From Gonocerus acuteangulatus (taxonomy: Eukaryota > Arthropoda > Insecta > Hemiptera > Coreidae): 64,000 nucleotides of DNA. The DNA lies in contig OX328125.1 in NCBI GenBank assembly GCA_946811695.1, positions 96,546,260 through 96,610,259 on the forward strand. Reading direction: 5' to 3'. Positions 36,901 to 50,200 of this stretch are shown in pieces. The notes under the pieces are model-generated. The model was not told where the DNA came from. It was given only the letters and a program-made list of their open reading frames with translations, and did no database searches. Each line of letters begins with the position of its first letter. Position 1 is the stretch's first letter. The translations under genes and the position numbers were made by a program.

Positions 36901-39900
36901 AGTCCCCTGGACCAGGGCCAACCTTCTGTCACTCAAGTGGCTTGAAGTTTCCTGGGCTCATGCATTCTCTGACTCTAATGTGTATTGTACTTGTAAAAAA
37001 TACTTGTTCAAAATATTTTATTTTCCCCTTCTTCCTCGTCTTGTAGTAAAATCCAAATTTTTATAAAAAATATATTTCAGCATTCTTACTCCTGTTTCTC
37101 TAAAATAATTAAAAATATCTCTTTATTGTAATAAGTATAAATATTGTAATGTAACCTTAAAAAAATACTCGAAGTGGAATGGCTTTGTACTTATCAAAGC
37201 AGGGATAGTCTAGTTTCAGTCCTTCATAATAACAAAGGATCTCAGATCCTAGGTATGGATGGTAGAGAAGTGAGGAGGTGAAGTGATTCAAACTTAGTTT
37301 TTATTTATTTCTCATACATTTTTCAAAAACTTCAGAAATCGTCCATTAAAATGCCCAAAACACAATTTAATTTTTTATGCTGATTTTACTCAGCCAGCAT
37401 TTTATTTCTTTGCATAAGAATTACTTGATATATTTTCCAGTTCTTTCGTATTATTCTGTATAAGGCCATTAACTTATTTTTTACATTTATTTTCCAGGCA
37501 ACGGATCTGCGTAAAATCCTGCAGGTCTGTGTGAGAGCTCTTCTGCAGATCATGGAACTCCAAAGCCCGTTCGAACCTCAGACACTCACTCTCCTGAAGC
37601 ACCTCTTATCAATATCTGAGTCAGTCTTCACTTGGGGATTCATCACTTCAGCATATATCCTTTCTAACTTTTCTCAACAAATTTTGTGTTCTTTAACTTG
37701 GAAATTAGCAAAAACACACTTTTTATTGAAGCGAGAAAATTGGATAATAGGAGAATTATTATTTATCCCTATATTCTCGACTCACCTACCGATAACAAAC
37801 AATTTTAAACAAATGAAAAAATTACAGCAATATATTCTTTTAAATAAAATATTCATTGACAACCCTAAAGTTCAGACTACATAGAGGCGAATAGGGCAAT
37901 CAATTACTAAAAATGTTGTTTATCTTGGAGGCCCGTTGGCTAAGGTGTATGCACACCATGTTTTAGGTTGTGGGTTTGATTCCCACTAGGGGTGGAGGCG
38001 TTTCTTTAGAAAAAAGACAAGGCATCAGCCCTATCCTGGCTAGAAAATGGTGGTAACCTATAGATAACCCGTCCTAAAATTCTTTGTCAATAAAAATATA
38101 CGTTAAAATTTAAATAAATAAATTACGACATCTATAAATTTAAAATCAAAATTTAAAAAAAAGTAATACTATAAAATATTGTAATACATTCACAAACACG
38201 CCTAATATACATATGTATACACATACTTATGCATGTATTATATCAGAATACAAGCATTGTTCGAGGACTAAAAAGCTCTCCAAGTGTTTAATTTTGAAAT
38301 GACAAATCAATAATCAACAGCTTGATTGAATAAATGTTATATTTGCATTTAATTCTTCAACTTTTCTTCACTTCTAGGTTAATAATCACTGCTCGTTTAT
38401 GTTAATTAAACTCAGTATACAATATTTAAACATTTAATATTAGGTTGTTGCTAGGAGGACTTTTTATTCTCATTCCTTAGCAACCAGTTTCTACTAAAGC
38501 AGCAGTTTCTCATTTCAAATTACTTACGAATACATAACTTAAGTTCTACACATAATTTGTTTACATTTTAAAGCCTATTTTTTTAAAGTTAAGGATGTTC
38601 ATACTTACGATCAAAATTGTACTTGTCTGCCATTGGCCACGACTAACCCTATAGCTGACAAAATGGACAGACCAAAATAGTATTAAGGGTTGATTTAGTG
38701 TCTCTATTATTTGAAATGCACTAAAGACACTAAATTGTCATGAAAGAAGTTGATTCTATGCCATGTTTATTTTATTTATATAGTTTTTATGTTTGTTTTT
38801 AGTGTTATTGATTTGTTCAGAAAATACATTATAAAATTGGTTTCAATTCACAAAATAATGTGTTCATAATAAAATTTTGAAATTCCGACACTGGAAGATA
38901 AAACCTTTCAAGGGACGCCCGAATTTCAAACTCTGGTCCCCCTGAACGTTACTAGAGTGCTCCACTACCAAGCCAATCTCGCCCTAAAACGATAATTTTA
39001 AGATGTTTTAATTTATTATGTATATTTTACTGTAATATATTTCCTTAATTATATAAACACTACCAAAAAGGCTGATTGGTGCTTTTGAGGCAGCTTTCGA
39101 TGCTGAGCAGTTTCCTTCTCTGAAATTAACTCCTCAATGGAAGGAATTAATCTTGGATCAAAACGTAGTCAACTTGTTTTTTAATGTAAGTATTGCTGAT
39201 TAATTACAATTTGAAAAACAACAACAACGCCTTTTTTATGGTAAAAATACGTCATTATTGCTCATAATATAGCTATGCCATTATCATAAACTAGTTATTG
39301 GACAATTTGATGGGGCACTGTTAAATTTAATGGAAAAAAAAGTTTTAACTTTCAGCTCCCTTTATAAAATGACTTAGATTAATCCAGATTGGATAACTTT
39401 TTTCTTTATATCTGCTTGTGTCAAGATTAATAACATTAACCGATTAGCGCAGGAGTTTCTATGAAGAATCCAAGTGGCTATATATGCAAATCAGGTCTTA
39501 AATATATGTATTTATATTGCAGGTTCATTGGAGGATACGAGATATCCCACACCTAGCACATCACTCGTTGAGCTGTCTTGCTCAGCTGGCTTCCCTGAAC
39601 GGGCCTACGATTGCAGATAAAGAAATCCGAACTCAATACTTTTCTAACTACATTCAGTCTTTCATTAAGCTCATTTCGAGGTATGAAAACATTTCTAATC
39701 GACCGATTTGAAGCAATCAGATATTGGTTCTGGCTGTTTTCAGTTTTAGTGTTTTATTACGTATAGCATTATTAGTTAACCTAATTCTAAACTATAAAAC
39801 TAAAGATTCTATTTACAAGTTTTGTTAGTTCATTTAAACATACAGCAGAACTAACATTGAGGCTAAAGTAACTAACTATTTACATTACTATAAACATACG

Positions 39901-42900
39901 CGAACGTATACACACACACACAAATGGTTATTAAATACCAATTTATTAATATGATAAAGTATCTTAATTGGTTATCAATTACTACAATAGTGGTTTATAT
40001 AAATACTTGCACATTTATTAATCACCACTAAAGTGATTATTATGATACTTGCACGATTGTCAATTACTACTAATGGTTAATAATAATAATAATATTTGAA
40101 TGGTTATTAGTTATTACCATAATGGTTTATATAATACTTGCGAGGTTATCAATTAACACTATAGTAGTTTATATTATACAGTAGACTCTCCCTTATCCGT
40201 CATCACTCTCTCTAATCAGGCAGCTCTGAGAGGAATGAGTGACAGATCTCGGAACTCCCTGCAGCTGGACCGCTCGAGGGTTCCTAGAATACCTTCACTT
40301 CCTAGCTAGCCAAGAATTTGTTTTTTGGTATTTTATTGAATGAAGAAGAAGGCATATTTGTTTCATTTTAGAGGCTGGAACTTGTGTTCCTACTAAGAAA
40401 ATAAATTTGTCTACTAAGGACCTGCAGCTGGAACGCCTGATGTGCACTAGCAAGGGTTTACATATTTTGAATTTATTTTATAATTCGGCACCTAAATTCT
40501 ACTTAAATATACAATATTAAATATTATTATATCCTCCCATAATATTTATTATTATAAATAATAAGGTTTTTTCAAATACATAAGTGACCACTTCTAACTG
40601 AATTCTCTAATCCGGCGTTTTCTCTGTACCTCGATCTTAATGATACCAGATTAGAGAGCGTCTACTGTACTTGCAAAGTTATTAATATTATAGAGGTTAT
40701 TAATTCATTTTTATTAATGGTTAATAAAGAATTCCTAATTTGATTAAATAAAAATTCTTCATTTTCAGTATTGAAGTTCTTGACAGGGAAGCACTCGGTG
40801 TATCTAATATCATAAGAAACCTTATGACCTATTACCCTCCAACAATAATGGTCACCCTCCCAGAAGAACTCCTATACAAATTCCTCGAACAGGTTACAAG
40901 GCTAACGTGTTTCTTCACTGAAGGAGCAGCTCATGAGGAATCAGTAAGTATTTATAGACATAAGATAAGTAATATTAAACAAAAACTCGTTATTAACTTA
41001 CTATAGTCTTTAGTAGCTGAAACGAATTAATAGGACCGCACTAAATACTCATTATACATCATTATTTTTATATTTTTTTAAATTTTAATCTCCACTTTTA
41101 TTGAGCACAGATTTTTGGGGCAGGTTATCTGTAGGCTACCAATCTCTTCTAGCCAGATAGGGATAATATATTTTATTTTTTAGAAAGAAAACCCATGACC
41201 TGATGAGCATAGAGCAATCACAGCTTAATTATCATGGCTACTTGGCCTCCTTATTTTAATAAGAGTCTCAGTGAATCATGTGAGAAAATAATACATTCAT
41301 TTTTTGTTCACTATATCAAATAAGTTTTCTTCTTTTTATTAATATTAATTTTAATATCTCTTTTATATTTAATTTGCACCATTACATAGATTTTTCTGGA
41401 TGGATTATATACATTATACAACAATTTTTTAGGGAGGATAGACATGATGAACCAAGGGCACAGTGTTTTAACGTATTAACACTTGTAGCCATCGGGCGTC
41501 TATACCATTTTTAATTAAAACCGATCACCGGTCATCAAAGTGTTAATATGATATTCATAAGCATAAAGTTGATCTTCAAATTCTAACTTTTCAACATGTG
41601 CATGATTGAAACGACAAACAATAGACATATTCCGAAGTATGAGTTCAGGCACTTCAACTTTACTCTGTGACATTTTTTTTTTTTTTAGATAAACTGTTTG
41701 GCCACAAAACATGTTCGATTCATCTTAAATGGGACACCCAGTCATCTTAAATGTTTTTATTTTTCAATGTTCCGATTTTCCACTATTTTTCGCCTCCCCC
41801 CCTCTCCCAGATGTGTAAGGAACTTTCTAACAATACCTTACAATGTAACCCTGAAAAGATTATGTTAAAATAGAATATGATATAATTATTCATCCTAAAA
41901 GAAACATTGACCAGACACCTAAACACTATTTTCATTATCATTTGTCAATAATTTCACCCGTTTAAAACACCATCACCATATTTGTATTTTCTCTAGCACT
42001 CATTTGACACACCTTGTTTCAGATGCATTGGGATGACACGATGTTCATGGAAGCCTGTGAAAATTTGCTGAAAGTATGGATGACAATTTTACAGGAAGCT
42101 CAGCTTTTCTCTGACGTATTTTGCAAACAGGCCGCTGTTCAAATTTTCAATACGTACCTCAAATGCCATCTATGTCAACCAGATGGAAATAGGGGCACTG
42201 TAGGTATATTTTCATTCTATTGTCTTGTTTTTTTTTGTGTTCTTTTAATGAAATTTAATGCCCTCCTCTTAAAGAAAAATTAATGAATATTTGGTGGACA
42301 TTGAACCATCTGTTCACCTTAAATTTTGAAGGGCCTTTAAATTTAACTCTTAAATGGAGCACCGACCAATTAACCTTGGCTTTGAATAAATGAATCTTAT
42401 CAATTTTTGTAGTTATTTTTTACAGTTAATCATCGATTGAACTACTAACGCCAGGCAATCTATACTATGCCACCCTTTTATAATGCTAACAGTACATATG
42501 CAGTTACCTATCGAAGTACTAGCTACCCCTGATATTGCTTAACATCGGTGATCAACAGGAACCGGTACATTCAACATGGCTATGACCCTCCTATCAGTTT
42601 TATTACTCACAAATATATACGTATATGTATAAACTCATGCAGTTTCCTTTGCGTTGAGAATCTAATTACTCTTCCAATCAAGACAAAAATAATTTGAAAA
42701 TTTAAATGTGAATTTTTATTATTGTTCCCAGGGCCGAGAACTTGATGCTGAAGAAATTGAGGAGACAGAAGAAGATGACCGAATTAAATTTAAGGATCAG
42801 TTGCAAGCTATTGGAGCTCTTGGTAGGAGAGTAAGTAAGCCATCCCAAAAAAACATAAATGTGAAATAGAGGCCAAGTTCCTGCCCCCACAAAGAAACAC

Positions 42901-45900
42901 TCCATTTCTCAAAAATATCCCCTCCTGAAACCCCCCAAAAACGCCTTACCATTCTACACTCCAAAAAAGTAGTATGAGTTGGTGTATTAATTCAACCAAA
43001 CATATTTGCCAATACAAGAGATGATACAAGAAAGAAATGTCCAAGTTCATTACTTGGAAGACCTCAAAGTTACTTACTAAGAACAGTAAAGACACTTCAA
43101 CTGACCTTTAAAAACAACAATAAAAATACTTATATCCAGTTACTAAAATATCACTTTCCTCAACCAGGTATATTCTTAAACTTGGCAATGTTTAGTTTCT
43201 CTCTAAAGATAATTTCGGCACAAAAAAAAAAACATTGCCAAGTTTAAGAATATACCTGGTTGAGAAAAGTGATATTTTAGTAACTGGATATAAGTATTTT
43301 TATTGTTGTTTTTAAAGGTCAGTTGAAGTGTCTTTACTGTTCTTAGTAAGTAACTATGAGGTCTTCCAAGTAATGATCTTGGACATTTCTTTCTTGTATC
43401 ATCTCTTGCATTGGCAAATATGTTTGGTTGAATTAATACACCAACTCATACTACTTTTTTGGAGTGTAGAATGGTAAGGCGTTTTTGGGGGGTTTCAGGA
43501 GGGGATATTTTTGAGAAAGGGAGTGTTTCTTTGTGGGGGCAGGAACTTGGCCTCTATTTCACATTTATGTTTTTTTGGGGATCTCATTACTTTTTTCTAA
43601 GTATTAAATAGAATTTAGTTGCCGCATACCTACTGGCTTTTGTACTTCATATAAAACCAGGGCTTTTGGATTCTGCATAAGGTTCTCCTTACTGCTTGAT
43701 ATTTGATTCCGATAATCAACCTTCATACATCTAATCACTAGACTAGAAAAGTTAGAAGCTCTTCCAGATGACATTACTCTAGAGGACAAATTGATTGCTC
43801 TCTTAACTAAACTATTGCACTGTAAAACACAGGAACCTTATCCCGAGGATAAAGATCACAATAGGGAAAGTGCAAAAGCCTTCAAGAAAAATATAAGAAC
43901 AACGACGATACATTTTGGGTTTGTGATCCTAAACTTTGTAACTTAGATGGCTCGACTTTGAAAAATTTAGTATCTGCTTTGAAGTATATTTGCAGTGAAC
44001 CCCTACGACTTTATTTACTACATTTAAGAAAGAAGTCACAACTGTTTTTGTTAAGATGCGTCGAAATGTTTTTTAAGACATCAAATATAGGTTCTCCTTA
44101 CCAAGACGATTCATTTGATAGCCCACATGATGGGTTTCAGAAGGAATGATGGCATTTCGATGGAACAAAAAGTAGAAAACGTCATAGGTAATATGACTCC
44201 CGTATCAAGACCTACCTGCGTGCCAAGTTTGGTCAAAATAGGCCAAAGGTATGAATTTGTATAAGGAACAAACATACAGACAGACGATTTTGACTAGCCT
44301 ATGACACTACCCAGATAAAGACCGACATGTGTGTCAAATTTTGTCAAAATCGGTCAAATGGTGTGAATTTATGTAAGGAACAAACATGCAGACAGACAGC
44401 TGATAGACGATTTTGACTAGCCTATGACACTACCCGGATAAAGACCGACATGTGTGTCAAATTTTGTCAAAATCGGTCAAACGGTGTGTATTTGTATAAG
44501 GAACAAACAGACAGACAGACAGATGATAGACAATTTAACCTAGCCTATGATTCTCCCCGTATCAAGACCCATCTGTGTCCCAAGTTTGGTCAAAATCGAT
44601 CAAACGGTACGGATTTGTAAGAGGAACAAACATACAGATTGACAGCTGGTATAAGATTTTTACGGAGCCTATATGCGTCTAATTGTTTCTTAAAACATCA
44701 AATATAGGTTCTTCATACCGAGACAATTCATTTGATACCCCACATCATGGGTTTCGGACGGAATGATGGGTTTCCGAAGGAAGTGCAAAACTGGCACGCC
44801 CTCGCCCCGGAAGCGGAGTCAAACACAACTTTTATCGATTTTTCGATTTTTTCCTTTAATAACGTGTTCATATCTATCTTCATGCAAAATTTCAAGTCTA
44901 TAGCATCATGGGAAGTGCCTAATAATTTTGATGAGTCATTGAGTGAGTGAGTGAGTCCTATAAATCCCGATTTTCGATCGCTTATATCTCAGAAACTATT
45001 CGATGTAGAATTATGAAAATTTCTAGTTTTACTCACATCTAGTAGTATAATACCTGTGTCAAATTTCATAACTTTATCTTTACCTGGTTGAAAGTTATGA
45101 GAGGGTAAAAATCGGCTCTAAGACCGCCTGTAATATACACACAGTATGCTTAGGCCGGAACTTGGCCTGGCGCACTACCGTGCGCCTAGATTTTTCTTAA
45201 TATTAGGAATATAGTAACAAAGAGAAAGTTGTTTTAGACAACTATTTTCAGTTACACTCATATTTATTGAAATGTTAACATCCATTTATTTATAACCTAG
45301 ATTTTAGGGTCAGGGGAGTTATTTACAGGTTACCACCCGTTCTCTGGTATAGGGATGATGCCTTTTCTTTAGCTGCCAATATCCAACTGTACCCTGGTCC
45401 TGACGATGCCGGATTATGGAAAGTCTACTATACTTAGAATTAAAGACAATTAGACTGAATTCTTATGCGTTACTTGCTTAATTCCTAGTGTTTTTATTTC
45501 TTTTTTAATTATTGTGCATCACCTACATTGGTCATTTGCACTTCCTAGTTCCCGTACATTCAGTCCCTATTCTTAATTCTGCAATCCTGAACATTCAATA
45601 CATCTGCTTAATTCTAGGTTCTTCGGATATATTAAGTCCCTGTTATGGATTCTAACACTTCTTAATGCTAAATTCTAGAACTTTCTATGATTATTTTTCA
45701 TTCTAGGTTCCTGAACATTCAATCCCTCTCCTTGCGAAGCTTCTAGAAGACAGGACTACAACCTTACACTCAAGATTAGAAGAAATTCATCGGAACTCTC
45801 TTAGCATCAGCAGCTCAAATAGTCTTAACCATTTATTTGAAGATCTTCACTGGCTCATTCTGATATCAGGTAATTAATCGTACTTTCATTTATTCTTGAG

Positions 45901-47231
45901 ATGCCCGTGTACGACATTGTCATGTAGAGCTTAAATGACTGACATTTCTGTAGCATTGGCTGTGTCAGGATTACATCCATGTTTTTTTTTTTGTTTTTTT
46001 TCAAATTTCAACGGTCAAACAAATTGAAAGATTTTTATTGTGAGAATGAAAATATGGATAGATTTTTAATGTATTTATAGGAATAATGATATACAGTTCA
46101 TTAATAATTAAACCTTACTGAGTTGTTCTAAATGGTGTTTTATTTACCATACAATTGAACCCCGTCTATCTAAACCTTCTCAATCTCAACGGTCTGTGAT
46201 ATCTTCTCAATAAATTTAAAATAGGTTGTTATTTTATTAATTGCCTATTTATTTTTTGAATAGCTGGAAATCTTTACAGCCAGTGCTTAAAATCAATCCT
46301 GGAAGCATGATTTTCAAAGTGTCATTTTCACATTGACATTTTCAAAATTTAGGTGTATTAGAGAAAATCCTTCACAGGAATCGCAGTATATGAGTCTCAA
46401 TATTTTATTTCTCATCTAAAAATGCATGCTTATTTTGTCGTAAGTGACTTTAACGAACCTATTCATCTACCTTAGGTCATGTGGTTGCAATGGAAAGTGA
46501 GGGTGAAACCGCATTGATTCCGTCGGAGATAATGCAGTACAGCATTCGACAATCTGCTGATTTTGATGTTTCTCTCAAAGTCCTTGCTTCCCCTCATCTC
46601 TCTCTCAGTGACATACCTCAAGCCAGCGAGTCTACAGACCATGTTGTTAGGTAAGCAAGCGATACTTTATCTTACGAATTATAATAAAACAAATATTTCA
46701 GCATTAATACTCTTTTGTTCTCTTAGTAGAATTATACAAAAGTAATTTGTAGAGCAGTGAAACTATTTTTAACCCTTGGTTACTAACCTCTGGGTCAAAT
46801 TACGATTGATAGGCTTCATGTTGTCTATATATTATAATTATGTGATAAATTTGATTATTCTAAGACTTGTGGAATGTGTTTTTTATTGTATTTATATAAT
46901 TATTCCTTATTTTTTTAGTTACGGGTCAATAAGACCCGAGGTTAGTGTGAGTGGTATAAAGTAAGGTTAGTAACTAAGGGTTAAACCACTGTATTTTACA
47001 AAGTATGGCATATACCATCAGCGACTTAATTTTTGAATCTTTAACTTTAGAAAAATATTAAGTGTATTGTACAGTGGTTTAATATATGTTATTAGTTCTT
47101 TAAATTAGCATTTATATTCACAATAAATAGTCTACTTGCCCTTTTTAAACTTCTCTGCTGGAGTTAAAAAGTGAGTAGAATAATGATTAACATTAAAAAA
47201 AAAAAAAAAAAAATCGGTTAAGATTAAGAGG

Positions 47232-47290
<59 letters not shown>

Positions 47291-50200
47291 TATATATAAA
47301 ATAGTATATATTGTATATTTTTAAATTCTTAGCCTCCCTTGAAATAACCTAATTTGAACAAATTGAGCATGAATTATATGTAATTAGGTTGGTATCTGCA
47401 GTTTTGAGGTTGTGTGAAGTGGAGAGGAAGGTTGTTCAAGCGAAACTGACACAACTTCTCAGCCCTGAAGTTGGTGCGAGTATTCTTTGGTTCCTAAGGA
47501 TTTGGTCACTCGCTTATCTTCTTCCAATTGAAACTTATTATGCCGAGGTAATTTTATTTATCCTTAATTGATATTGTAAATTCTGCTGCTGAAGCCATGT
47601 ATTACATTCATAATTAGACATAAAAATGATGGGGTTTGTTATTACTTTAATTTTTCCAGAACTTACGGATTAGGGTTTTAAATTTAAAAAAGTAATTATC
47701 TAACATTGTTATCTTTCCTCAATTGAAGGGATGTTGTCAGTTTATGACTGTTACTGGCAATTATGTTGTCAAGAATATTGAATTTTAAAATTCAGTATCC
47801 TAAGCTTTAGAAATAGTTCAAAATTTATCAAAATATGAAGTCTATATTTGTACCAAAATGAATCACCAAGATTCTAAATGACATACTCTACTTAATATTT
47901 TAAATACACTCGGTTTTGTTTTTCCAAAGGTATTTTTTACACATAATTGTTTCACTACCCATAAGAAAGGTAAAAAAGCATTTGAATTTTAATAATTACA
48001 ACATAATGGAAGAATGAAGTTTAATAAATAAAATATTGTATGCTCACCAATAAATTTTGTTAAAATTTACTTTACTTAAGATTTTGGGTATCAGCTAGGT
48101 AGTATTCTAGTAAGATAAATGACAATTGAATTAAATTTATGCACATAAACTTTGACTTGCTATTTATTTTAGAATTTAATAATTCAAAAATTGATTTATT
48201 TATTTAATTCTGACAGTATATTTATGTTTTTCCTCCTGATCACAGATGAGCATGCCTCTCCTCTCAGCATTTGGGCAGCATTCAGAAGGAGCCATGTGGA
48301 CAGTTAACTACCTGCTTTTGAAGATTGAGTCGAATCTTCGAACTTTTAGTTCTGAGCCCTTGATAACGGAAGGTTCAGTTCACCTCCTCATTAGTCTTGT
48401 AGATCTTAGGGATAAGTAAGTATTTATTTGTCTTTGTTTTTTTAATGAAACTAGATACTTTTCTCTTCCAGGGAATACAGCACCAATACCAATGCATTAC
48501 AGCCACCAATACATTATATTAAAGTCCTTTTCAAATTGCAGGGTACAGGATTTAATTTTTTAAGATTTTTAAGAAATTTTTAAGTTATGGGTATTAAGCC
48601 CTGGTAAAGGCTTGATAATCACTTCAATAATGATCACAAATACACATACTTTTTTTTTCTGGAGCCATGCACTCTTTTAGGATACATATCATAGATGTCG
48701 TATTTCTTAGATGGGGGTGGCGTAAATATAGGAACCCTTACTTGGTGTAAATATGGGTCCCCATTAAAGGGCTGTTGAAATACCGCGTTGTTTACAATAC
48801 AATTTGCTTGTTTTGTTCTCTGAAAACACTCGAGAAGAGTTGTTGGTGAAATGTTTTACATGCCAAATGTGGGCACACTTAGATTTTATGTGCTAAAAGT
48901 GCCAGTTAAGTTTATAATTTTAGTAAATTAATAATAATAATTGTTTTCATGGAATAAAAAAATTCTTTGTCATTTTGCAGTGTTGCAGAGGCCCATTTTT
49001 TCTGGTGCTCTTTTAAAGGCTTTTTTTTATTTTGTCGTTTTCACAATGAAATAATTGATGTTATTCATTATTTTTCTATCTCACATTTAGGTAACATGTT
49101 ATAGTTGTAAAAGGTAAAAATTTAGGATTTTCAAAATTAAAATAACTTTAGTGGAGATGGAGATAGTTAGCCGTTGCGGTGATACGAAGACAAGGTATGG
49201 TTGGGATTCCACTAGGAGAAAAAAAAACGTCAGGCCTTCAGGAAGAAAGGATTTCTTCCTGAAGGTCTGACGTTTCTTTTCTCCTAGCCGAATCCCAACC
49301 ATACCTTGTCTTCGTAAAATAACTTTATATCAAAAACAAAATAGGGTTCCCATATTTACACCTTTCCCTCTTCATGTCATTCTTATTAAGCTGGCTTAGT
49401 GACAAGTACTCGTCCAAATTTAGTGGGGAAGGAGGATTCAGTAAGGTCCGTCGATTAAATAACTTGTCACTAGACACTTGTTGGGCTGTTCACATGATGT
49501 GATTCGTGATAGCTGTGTAGTAGAATGATCGTGAGGGAGCTTACACGTCGCTTAGTAAATTCCTATTCTGCGGTGTTTACTAAAACTTCCCACTCAAAAT
49601 AACCTATTTACACAAAGATATTAAGCTTGTGTATACTAGGCATTACACATATTATAATTTTCCTTAATGAGAAATAATTAGGAACATGGATATGAGCACG
49701 CTACTTTGGGGTCACATTTTCATTATACTCCCTAGTGACGTTTTCGATCAGTTGTCATGGCTAAAGTAGGATGTAACTTTCTAAAATCTTGGGACTCAAC
49801 TTTATTCATATATTTTTTTATGGTGCATTTACTTTTTAGGCTTTTAGGGCAGGTCTAGTTGGTTATTGAATTAGAATTAATTTAGCTTATAAAGATGATT
49901 ACACCTACTATTCTATTGTTTAGAGCTGGAGTGATTCTGAAAAGTGAAGGCCTATGGAGGATATTAGTCCTTCATCAGGGAATGGATTCACGAATACTTC
50001 CACCGATAGCTAAGCGTGGACTCATGAAAGCGTTCGTACTTGCTGGTGCTGGCCTTGAAGATTCGGCTAAAAGGGAGGAGTACTGGGGACAGGTAAATCT
50101 TCACAATACAGGCTTTTAATTTTTAAATAGGAAAATTAAGCTTTGAAAATCCTAATGACCTAGGCTGTAAATGCACTCTATCCTCCCTCCCGCCATTAAA

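Larger units (their letters stand above)
37655..39060 (+). other. U12-type AT-AC intron (XPO4 intron 6)
   Basis: The donor is ATATCCTTT, the exact AT-AC minor-spliceosome consensus. The branch-site word TTCCTTAAT lies at 39041-39049, its second A 12 nt before the terminal AC at 39059-39060. Joining across it gives TSALPKRLIGAFEAAF, in frame and in line with the XPO4 family. The intron also holds a tS SINE and a tRNA-like SINE fragment. Confidence 0.9.

Noticed and set aside
43958..44149. 63-codon frame before the minisatellite
   Set aside because: No recognisable domain and no splice support; most likely a piece of the decayed element.
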